Below the pieces are notes generated by a model that was not told the DNA's origin, did not search any database, and was given only the letters and a program-made list of their open reading frames with translations. Both the position numbers and the translations under genes were made by a program. 64,000 bases of DNA from Apostichopus japonicus (Eukaryota; Echinodermata; Holothuroidea; Aspidochirotida; Stichopodidae), in assembly GCF_037975245.1 (NCBI RefSeq), contig NC_092577.1, positions 30,061,898 through 30,125,897 on the forward strand. The letters run 5' to 3'. Every line of letters begins with the position of its first letter. The first letter of the stretch is position 1. Shown here piece after piece: positions 54,012 through 64,000 of this stretch.

Positions 54012-55435
54012 CAGGCGCGTATCCAGGGGGGGCGTTGGGGGCGCGCGCCCCCGAGTAAGAAAAAGAGAGAAAAAAAAGAAGAAAAAGAGGAGAGGGAAGG
54101 AAGGGAAAAGAAAAAGGAGAAAAGGAGGGAGAAAAACGCCAAGACACCTGGAAGAGAAGGAGAAACTGACATCATTACAGCGCTGATCCCTATTATATAT
54201 ATATACACAGGGTAGCCAGTGATTGATCAAGGCTTTCGGAAGGGGCGTGCGCCTCACCCTACCCCTAACATCGTCAACTCCATTTTTGACGTTTCCATTT
54301 TGTCCTCTCTCAATAATGTATATGTACATATATACTGTATATGGTCTATCATAACGCGTATGTGTGTATATGAAACATGCTATGAAACCAACTGTGGCTG
54401 GTCTCGAGTTCGACCGTGTCGTCGGAGAACGACGCATTTCGGGAAGGGGGCGACTGCCCCCCCCCCCCCCTTGAGCATATATTTTTATGATATCGTTAGT
54501 AATTTCAAAATAAAAAATGCTTAGATGCAACTTATAAGGCCGGGGAAGTGTCATTTCCAGCGACCTGGGAGGTACTTTCGGCCAAAATTTGCTTGTACGC
54601 TTCGCGCCAACAAATGGTCCTGTGTAGTGCCATTTCCAGCGATTTGGGAGGCATTTTCGGCCAAAAATTTTCATGTACGCTTCGCGCCAACCTATGGTGG
54701 CGCTACGCTTAGATAGTTTGCCAACAGGCTTCGCCCCTCACTTGGTAAAGTCCTCGCTACGCGCCTGCTCGAATTTGTAAAGCAAACAGCAGATATCACC
54801 TTATATTAATGAGCATGAAAATGGTGTTCCAAGATGAACAGCCTCAAAAATGTCTATGTGTGAAGTCATGGGCGTAAGAGCCCAATTTGATTTGGGGCTG
54901 TAACGACTTGCCCGAAAAAAAATAACCAAAAATTTCCGCGCGCGTTCAACATGTTACTGTCAATATCATATAAGTCAGCATACAGTAGGTTATTACATCG
55001 TATGCCATCCTGTACCTTACGATCCGTGATAGTTGCGCAGTATACCGCGGGATGCTAATGTAAACAACGAAATGTCTAATGTAGATGGGGAAAACCTTCA
55101 AAAGTGGGGCTGACAGGTATTGTGGGCCGCGACGTAGAATCACCTACACAAGCAATGATCCACAGGACATGGGATGAGGTCGAATATGATTTGTGACTGC
55201 TGACAATCTTCTAAAAGTTTATGGATAAAATAAACACTATTGGGAAATTCTTGGTTCTCAGGCAAAAGTGTACATCTGGTTGGTCATTTTTAAGCCTGAG
55301 AAGTGCCATTTCCGGTGATCTAGGGGGTATCAAAACCAGAAAATTTTCTTGTACGCTGCGCGCCAACCGATGGTGGCGCTCCGCCTAGATAATAATTGGC
55401 CTCCACCGGGTCAGAAAATCCTGGATACGCCCCTG
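54012..55435. mobile_element. 1.4-kb element of the same 5-bp-TSD family
   Basis: Termini CAGGCGCGTATCCAGG and CCTGGATACGCCCCTG, flanked by GGTAG at 54007-54011 and 55436-55440. It interrupts an unclassified repeat whose halves resume at 55441. It contains three copies of the subterminal motif GTACGCTTCGCGCCAAC/GTACGCTGCGCGCCAAC (54594-54612, 54675-54693, 55354-55370), suggesting internal duplication or a further nested copy ending near 54767 (CGCTACGCGCCTG). Confidence 0.6.
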
Positions 55436-55440
55436 GGTAG

Positions 55441-56180
55441 ATACCCCTTACGGGTTTTTTAGTCGCAAAGGCGATAAATGTGTATAATGTGTAGAAATGT
55501 GTAATCAGCGTGTCGCGAACTACCAGAAAAGATACACATTTATCGTCTTTGCGACAACAAATTTTTTCACCTCAAAAAAAAGTAAGACCGAAAAACTTTT
55601 ACGACGTACAAAGGTTTAAAATCTTTTGTTGTCCCTAAAAGTTTTTCGCTTTTCTTTTGTTCCTCTGAAGTTGCAAACTGAGCGAAAAAAAGTGTCATAA
55701 GAGGGCGCAAAGGCGATAAATGTGTATCTTTTCTGGTAGTTCGCGACACGCTGATTACGAATCTGAAGTTTATTTTGGAATTGGGTACCAAAATGAGGTA
55801 CTTTTTTAACTTTGCAAGACAAAACACCTATTTTTGGCGCAAATAGAAATAATATAAACATAAAGTCTTTCCCGGTCAGATAATTACACGGAATTGGTGT
55901 ATAACAAAGACAAAGGTGTTTTCTACTCCACGTGTAATTTTTATGTCGATGGGTGTTTCAGAGAGGACAAGAGAGGGGGCTGAAAAGAGGGGGTTTTCCA
56001 AATTGTGCACTTATAAAGAACACGTATTTCTATCTTGTACTTTGGGACCACGTATCTCCCGAACGGAAGCAGATATGGACCTGGGAGTTGCAGATTTTGG
56101 ATCCTGAGCATCGATTACCCCTTGTTACGTCATTTGGGCGAAATCGAGTTTGGGTCAATATTGCCAAAACAGCAAGGGGA
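55441..56180. repeat. Unclassified interspersed repeat: rest of copy 2, and copy 3
   Basis: TCGCAAAGGCGATAAATGTG at 55463 resumes copy 2. Its partly complementary partner (CAGCGTGTCGCGAACTACC ... TTATCGTCTTTGCGA, 55507-55553) makes a hairpin. Copy 3 runs 55710-56180 with the same blocks in the same order as copy 2. Short frames such as MFSTPRVIFM are not conserved between copies. Confidence 0.65.
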
Positions 56181-56272
56181 TTGGAAGGAGGAAATGCAGA
56201 ACGTTGAGATTTTAACTTCTGGGGTTTGAACCTTAGACAAGGTTTTTACTATTACAGTTAAACAGCACTTAA

Positions 56273-56605
56273 AGGGTGTGAGGACACGCATGAAAAGAAA
56301 CGTATAATGCCGGTAATCTGACCTAGTTCGAATGAGGTGTAACAGAAGTGTTATACACCACAATCGATCCCAGAAAATGCACACAGCTTGTTACCATCGG
56401 TAATTTGACACTGGTGTACCTCAGTACAAACAGCTGCGGTCAATACCCACAGTACAGTGTACTAAACGAGACAGCGATGGACATCTCAGGTCCATCTAAA
56501 GATACTGTCTGCATGCATTTTGTAGCGACAAGAGAAAAACTTCACTTGCAAGCAACGAAAAGTTAACTTTTTCAGTGCGCGGCTTGGGGCGAGTCTTCAA
56601 TGCCT
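56273..56605 (-). mobile_element. TTAA-type MITE, copy 3
   Basis: Reverse orientation of the same element, 333 bp, exact TTAA at 56269-56272 and 56606-56609. Confidence 0.82.
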
Positions 56606-56609
56606 TTAA

Positions 56610-59600
56610 GCGTTTTGGTAGGCTGACTGGTATTCTTCACGTTGTTGTGTTAACGACCCCTATTCTTGCCAACCGTTGCTGGCCTAGACAACATAAAATT
56701 GCTCACAGGCCTAGTCAGGTTTGTTAAAGTTGCCCCATAATCATATACCTGACGAAAGTCGAACGTTACTTTTAAGGACTATCTATGCTGGAACTGCTGG
56801 AAGAAACTATTCAAATTGAGATAAACAGCCGGTCCAGACAATAGCTCGTGAACTCACTGCCAGCTAAGACCGTTTTACACAATTATTTCGCACTGGTCAT
56901 AGTAAAAAATTTCACTAGACGAACTGTTAAGTTTCATAAACGCTACCTGGTCACATCGAAACTACATCCAACCTGAAATAAATACGACGGAAAATATCCA
57001 ATGCAACCGTTGTACTACAAAGAGTACGAACAATATTTGGACGCAAGTAAGCCTTCGAGCGGCACGTTGAATAAATGCAATTTTGTTCGAAATTTCAGTT
57101 TTAGATTCTACGGATGCCCATAAGCTCATTTCCAATTGCCCACTATTCGTATGAGTCGCAACGCACATGTTATCTGATAGGCTGGTCGGTGGGAGATACG
57201 ATAGCTTATAAAAGAAAGTTTCCACAATTTGGCGTCCAATAGCTCCAAATGACTTTTGACCTCAATAAATCCTTGCACTGAACGTGTCACAACTACATAC
57301 TAAATATGATATTAGCCCAACCTTCCCTTCTTGAGTTATCGTGTTTACAAAGTTTTCACAATTTGACCTCTAGTGACCCCAACTGGACTTGGACTTTCAC
57401 AAAAACAATTGGTCCAAGCTTACCTTCTTGAGATATCGTGTTTACAAGCCCGGCGTCACACACACACACAGAACACTCTCCGCCTGCATGAATGCATAGG
57501 TTACGATTATCATCGAAACCAAAAAAAACCCAGCTCAGAGTCCGGGCTCCAGTTTGCGTATGCTACAGTGTGTTAGGGTAATAGTTGTTGTCCCCGAGGT
57601 AGAAAAGAAATCACGGATTATCCGCGAGTTCGCGGAAAAAGCTCATGCCTGTTGATCAATCCTTGAAACCTGATCAACTGTTAACTTAGCAGTCAAGGTT
57701 CTCTGCACTTAACCTTTCCTCAGAATGCAATGTCTTTGCAGAAATGTTATTTTCAAAAGGTTTAATTTCTTAACATGTTGTAACTCAAGAAAACAGAACG
57801 TAAGTTTTTGGAACCGTGGCACACTTTTTCTACTTGTCCTAATGTATTTAATTGAAATCGGACTCGACTCAGTTTCTTGCGTCCCTTTACTTATTTTACT
57901 TTACTCGCAAAGGGTCGTTCTGCGCAAAAGGCGCTTTGATTTGAAGTTTTCTTTAAAAACATTATAGATATTAAAAAAAAAAAAAAAATCTGTTCCCATC
58001 GATCATAACAATGAACAAACGGAGGGGGGGGGGGGGGAGGGCGGAGAACATTTAGAATTGTGACTCAAAAAGTGAATAACGAAGACAAGTTTTTGTTTTG
58101 AACTTGTGATTTTCTTTTTTTAAATTTATTTTTCACCACCCTAAGGGGTACAAAATAGTATAGTACAGAATGTCCACTATATAACCATTGGTATATCTAT
58201 GTATATAATATACGTATGTAGAATATTGGTTCTGTACATTGTATAGCTCTAATGAATTGTGATACTTACACCACACAACTGCAGTACCCCTGAAGACAAA
58301 ATCATTTTTTTTTTTTACCTACATGTTTTTTTTGTTAGTGTATATCATTTTTATTATTTTTTTTGTTTATTATCATTATGTTATGAAGACAAAAAAGTTA
58401 TCATTAGTGCAGTACTCACAGTGTACATATAATCCACAAACCAGTCAATTACATATTACTTTCATATTAAGATAGACTAACATTGATCATATACCTAAAG
58501 TGTTAACACTAGGCTTAACTTACTATAGACTGATAAACTGGCTTTTTGCTTAAATCTGTTATGAGGAGATCATAACGTTAAAAAAAAAATGAAAAATAAT
58601 AATAATGATTAGCATGGAAGGCAGGTTTTTTTGAACACTTAGCAGCAACATGCCGTATGACTTATGATTTACCATTACAGAGCTAGGGGGAGGGCCATAC
58701 CCTAGAGGGAAGGGAAGGGAAGTACCCTAGGGGCATTCCAAATAATTCATTTGGAGTGTTAGTTTGGTATGGATCCCAGTAGTTTGTACCAAATTTTAAG
58801 AAAAAATGCACACATGTGCAAAACTTCAATGTAAAACATTCTATATATGTAGCAAGTCATTTTTAAGAGTTCTGCAGAATCCAAAAAAAAAACGATTTGA
58901 GAGAAAAAAAAAAACATGTTTCCACTCTGTTATTTGGAAACCCCATCTCATTCTCTTGTTGCCAACATAAGCTTATCCAGGTTAATTTTTTAGTTGTAAT
59001 CTATTTTTTTACTATAGCTTTGGCTACAAACCCTTGATTCTCTCAAGGAGTGAAGGACTGAGTTGTGTACAAAATCTTTACGATTATAGTCTCATTTATC
59101 TTTGGAATGTTTGCTTAACTTGTCGATGTTCTCTGTTTGTTGTTGTTTTTTTGGAAAACTTCCTCTTTTTTTGGAAAACTTCCTCGTAGAGAATTGGACG
59201 ATGACGATGTGCCTTTTGATCGACCTAAAGATGGTGACATTTTAAAGCATTTTTTTCGTACATCGCGGAACACAGGGCTCGTATCCTCAAGTCTTTTCCT
59301 CCACAGTTAACATTTCAAATTTCTCAGATAAAGCCCAAAAATTATGCAAGTTCCTTACTTAAATCCTGCGGGGCCAATTTTTATTGTTTACTTTATCCAT
59401 GTCAGCACTGGGTGTTATAAGATATCCATTTTGTTTTGTTCCTAATCACCTGAAAGGTTTGCGTGTGGGTTGAAACCTTTCTGCATTGTTGAAAAGCAAA
59501 TTACGGCACCACCTGAGTAGACAATGAAGACTGAAACTAACATTATTGAAACCAACACAACTACGAGTTGAAATGACTAAGAAGATCCCAAATTAGTTCA

Positions 59601-62600
59601 AAATGTTGAATTGGAAGCCACATATGGGTCAGAGTTCTAATTCCTTATGGGCTTCTCCCACATTCGTGTTCGCTTAATAATTAGCTCCCCCCCCCCGCCC
59701 AATTAATTTACCAACTGAGAGCTAATTAAAAATGAGTTCTTCCAACACCTTTTATGACGAGGGACATATTTACTGAACGTCATAAAATCACTTGAGTCAC
59801 GAAAATGGGAACATAACAAGTTTTTAGTATTGAATAGCACCAACAAAAAGTTATATCAATTTGGGTTTATATTGATTTGGGTGCAGAAGTATTCAAAGGA
59901 TAAGTTGATATCGTGACCAGTTTTATAGTGATAACTCTGCTACAGTATCAACAAAGGCTGGATGACCAGAACTATACGCACTAAACCTCGCCATTTTCGT
60001 GGCAAACTCGAAAGAGGAATAATTTTCGACGGTTATCGGTTACACTAACCTCACAACCCCTGTGGCCGGAGGTATACCAATCTAAAATTTCAGAAACAGC
60101 TAGCAATTAAGACCAAACTGAAATATCAGAAACAGCTAGCAAGTAAGCTAATCATAACCTCGGTGCTGTTTTCTGCATGTTCTACCGCTGTCACTGTTAT
60201 GGCATTAAAAAAACACAAAACAGATTTAGTCTGTTGAACTTTGAACCAATCACAGAAGGAACTAAGAAGAGTCCTCCCGATTCCATCCATACAAACCAAG
60301 TTGGGCCCCTGGTACACCTCTCCCCACCCCCTCCCCCACCCCTGACGTTCTATAAAGGCTGCGTCTCAACTGTCACAGTGCCAGGAATATAACCTACGTG
60401 CCATAAAATTGATTTATATCTTATAACAAATATTGCACTTCCCATGACAACAAAATTATCTGACAAAGAACAGACTTTTTACAAATGGTTTAGAAATAGA
60501 TCAGAATTAGAGAAATAATTTGCATATGATTGATGCACGATTAAATTACGTAAAATAAATAAAGTCAACCAATGAAGCAAATGATTAAAAATAGCACACT
60601 TTAATTAGAAACAAGAAAAGATCCTGTGATTGCTAGGGCACAGATCTGTTCATTTTGTTTTTTATCTTGTACAAATTCAATGAGATTACAAATAGATGTT
60701 ACCACTTTTGACATTTTCTGAATGACTACCCCCCACCCCCCCCCTAAAAAAAAAACCGGTTACCTGCTGGTTCCAAATTCATGTGTGGAAACCCCAGGGA
60801 TTTTCATATGAAAAATATGTGACATAGATTTGTCGTTTAAGTTTTTCGTCACACAGGTATTTAGAGGAGGTACAACCATCCCTTTGTTTTTCGTTTGTTT
60901 TGTTTCTTGTGGTCGAATACTCAGGGTTGCTTATAGTCGAAAACACTTTGAAGGATGTGGTCATATCACAAACTCCAGCGAGATGAAAAATCATTTTTCA
61001 GTAGATGGAAAAGGTAGCACCCCCACCCCCATCAGAACTAAGGAGATGTAAATTTATGCTCCCTAGTAAAATGGTGGTACTAGTTTCCACTTTCCAATGT
61101 AGCTGGAGGGGGTAAGGGGGGGGGGGGGAATAAAATGCCAGAAATCCCTTCTGAAGCATGTACAATTCAGCTAGAGTCATCCTGGCACTACAAAATGTAC
61201 AACAGAGACACTTCAAATAAAAGCTATCGATTCTTATCGATAATCGATCGATAGATTTTTAAGGAAGCATCGCACTTACTGTTAAAGAGAACAAACTGTC
61301 GTGTGACCTTTTCACCTAAACTGTGCGTTATTCGGTTCATAGGAAACGTATTTAAAAAAAAACCTAACGAAGCCCGACGAGGACGAATGAAAAAGTCTTA
61401 CCGAACACGCAAGAAACAAACATGTCTATAAAAGATAATTGTCGTAACAAAAAAAAGGAAAGGAAGGAAAATTAACCAAGATTGGGAAGCATAGTTTAAA
61501 AAAAAAATTGCACCCATCGATTGCACGTAATTAGGTTTTACAACTAAAAACACCATCCTTTTCTTCTCATTGAAAAAGATCAAGAATACAAAGGAGTCAA
61601 TTTTCTAATGCAAACTCATTTGACTATAGGTCTCTGGCAAAAATCGTATGCTGTAAATAACAGACAAAGAGTGGTTTATAAAATTCTTTGAATTTTTACA
61701 CTTTTTGGAGCAAATTTTAACTTGAGCCATATACACCATAAAACTAGTCAATACTTTTTTTTCTGGTATTGCACATGGTCTCCATAGGAGAAGTATCCAC
61801 CGAACCTCAAATCTCATATTTTAATACTAATTATTATTATTATTGTTATCATTATCTTAGTTCTTACGATTAGTATTATTAATAAAATAACTTGAAAATT
61901 ATTTTGAAATATCAGCGTGTTTTAATTTGACATTTTACAAATGTTACCTCTAAGAATCAACAAAAGTTGACCTAAACAAGCAAAATGGCTTTACGATGCC
62001 TTAATTTTATTACCTTTGTTTTATCTTGCTATATTCAAACAAAATCGTCTGTTTCTTAACGTTAATTATTAGATTTAAATTTAAACAAAACTATCTTAGA
62101 TTGACAATGCTAAAATAGAATACAAAATGCACATGAATATAACTTGTGATGGATACTTATGCTATATAAGTTGTGACTTATTGTTTTTTAAATGTAGACA
62201 AATATTTAAATTGCCTCATCTGTGGAAAGTTAAATTTCAAAACTACCAACAATACAATGTGCTAAGTAATTTTGCCCAAAAATTCAGCAATTTTGTTTCC
62301 AAACGGATCTAACAATTCTTCGCTTTGTGGATATAAGTCATTGCAACAACTGCCATCACTGCACCCTTTTGAAATGTAGCGTCTTCAGCCATGACTTATA
62401 ACAACACTGCCCCCTTACAAGAAAACAACTATAACACTTCAAAAGTTTTGTACGTGTGCGTGAATCAAAAGAGGTGACCGTTGGACCGGGGGAAGAAAAA
62501 AAAATTAACAGAGAACCTCCACAGTTTAGATCTAAGCAATGCCTTATTATATATATGCAGATTGTATCTCAATTACAAAACCCCCTAAAAAATATTGAAG

Positions 62601-62951
62601 AATTTTAATTCAAGATTCAACCCTGTTACTTTTCAAGTTACACTACTGACCAAATTCTGCAAAAATTTATAATGAAAAATGAAATAACGAAAGAATGAAT
62701 GAAAGAAAACCCTTTAAAAACTTCTTTTAATACAGGAAATGAAATCCGAAGAAGAATGAAATAAATCAGCATCATTAACTGCAAAAGATAAAAGAATAAA
62801 CTAATTCAGGTGACCTTCATTGTTGCACGCAATCCAGGACTTGACCTTCAAGTTGTTTCAAAAGTTCAAAAGGTAGATATATATATACATAGATACAGAT
62901 GTATATATATACAGATGTATATATATATATATATATATATAATTGAAAACG

Positions 62952-62999
<48 letters not shown>

Positions 63000-64000
63000 G
63001 TATGTATATATATATATATTATATATTTATATATATATATATATATACACACACACATATATGCACACATACATACACGCACATATATAATTCACAGTCT
63101 ACTGGTTGCATACTGAATTTTACCAGTGGGGGTTCTCTTAAAACGACTTGAGAAAAGAAGCAACCTGTTTCATCAAGTTTGAATTCCTAACACATAAATT
63201 AAGATTTTAGTGATAATCGGCACAAATTAACATGTGAGAAATGCATAAGATAGCATCACATTTGCATGCTACAGTTGACTGATACTGTATGTCACTATTG
63301 CACCTAGAATAACAGTTATTGAAATACTAGTCACAGACTAGGTGGGGATGGGGGGGTCACCTTATTGGGGAATAAAATGATCTCATGATTCTTGAAACGT
63401 CCTGACTTTTCATATTTTTCTTGTAATATTTCATTGCGTACTTCCTGTTGTAAATTTTCAATGCATAAATGTTACCCAGCTATAAAGGGAATCCCTGGAT
63501 TTAAAGTCTACAGAACAACTTTTACCATTCACTCCATTTTGAAATGCTGCCCTCTATTTTGGTAACATGGTTTATGGGGGGCAGGCAGTGCATAGGGGAA
63601 TAACATTAATCCTTTCGAAACTAGTTTAACCTGGTTACAAACTGAACCAACATTTCTTGGTCTATGCGATAGAGATAACCGTCTTCAACAACGTCTCCAA
63701 ACAGCTTAGACACGTCTTGCTCCAATTGAGAGATAACACAGATTTAAAGCTCCTTCATACACAAGGTAAAAGACTTGATCAAGTCTAAATATGACATCAT
63801 CGCACCACAGGTATGGATAGCCAAATCGACATTTATTTGACTATTTGAGATATCTGCAATGGATATCACAAACTAATTGTAGATACTCATGAAATGAATG
63901 AGAGATATTCAAGCACTTTGTGGATATCGTTATTGACAGACATTTCAAACATTGCAGACATTTTAAATTGATATATCCATATCTAAATCTATTTTAAAGA
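56610..64000. other. Right edge: no gene recognised
   Basis: Contains a TTATCGTGTTTACAA-type dispersed repeat (57.23-57.47 kb) ending in (CA)n, poly-G/poly-C runs (58022, 59690, 60730, 61116), a 20-bp TTTTTTTGGAAAACTTCCTC duplication at 59150-59190, an (ATT)n patch at 61830 and the (TA)n tract. The 80-codon plus frame at 57725-57967 has hydrophobic stretches but no recognisable family. Confidence 0.5.
62874..63090. repeat. (TA)n/(CA)n tract
   Basis: Long TATA runs with ACACAC and ACATAC interruptions. Tyr/Ile-rich frames over it are artefacts. Confidence 0.95.

Noticed and set aside
53958-54674. 238-codon minus-strand frame
   Set aside because: It crosses nested transposon and low-complexity DNA (Phe/Ser-rich run from AG-rich sequence); no family resemblance.
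57725-57967. 80-codon plus frame with hydrophobic stretches
   Set aside because: No recognisable motif, no splice partners, preceded by ordinary AT-rich DNA; not enough support for a gene.
62810-63151. Tyr/Ile-rich frames over (TA)n, also at 159-344 and 39333-39587
   Set aside because: Microsatellite translations.

Overview
This is a eukaryotic, intron-rich window, most likely from a marine deuterostome. An echinoderm fits best, because it has large SRCR-domain receptors, many (GAT)n, (TA)n and TAGGCCTA-type repeats, and many small DNA transposons. The species is not determined. Two protein-coding genes can be reconstructed exon by exon. In both, every splice junction has GT/AG ends, adjoining phases agree, and the summed coding length is a multiple of three.

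GENE 1 (minus strand, 24805 down to 3130, ten coding exons, 4839 nt, predicted 1612 aa) is a multidomain class B/adhesion-like seven-transmembrane receptor. The order is signal peptide, SRCR, SRCR, somatomedin B (SMB), Cys-rich region, then a second SRCR, SRCR, SMB, Cys-rich series, then a stalk and 7TM. The two ectodomain halves have the same exon layout and intron phases, so they look like an internal cassette duplication. A TATA box, CRE-like site and CCAAT box precede the signal-peptide exon. The long uninterrupted 793-codon frame at 4452-6833 is only the penultimate exon plus intron read-through at both ends; TM6 and TM7 lie in a separate last exon at 3130-3396.

GENE 2 (plus strand, 30449-49134, eight coding exons, 1218 nt, predicted 405 aa) is SNRNP48, the U11/U12 snRNP 48 kDa protein. 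It has the CHHC zinc finger (exon 2), the conserved TQAEKLAIYDHVV and RDYKRRRQSYRAKNVHITK motifs, and a charged His/Lys-rich tail. Its introns hold a 1.36 kb 15-bp minisatellite with higher-order structure, a tandem repeat that duplicates the 3' splice site of exon 5, a Penelope-like fragment, SINEs and nested hAT-like elements.

The rest is intron or intergenic DNA. It holds a Ty3/Gypsy integrase remnant with a second copy (18.0-21.2 kb), a truncated LINE end (22.0-22.8 kb), three TTAA-flanked MITEs, a Harbinger-like MITE with TTA duplications, hAT-like elements with 8-bp or 5-bp duplications, a SINE family with an internal tRNA-like module (four copies), foldback hairpins, and microsatellites. 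From 49.9 to 64.0 kb no convincing gene is seen. The two genes have no obvious functional link: one is a cell-surface receptor, the other a minor-spliceosome component.
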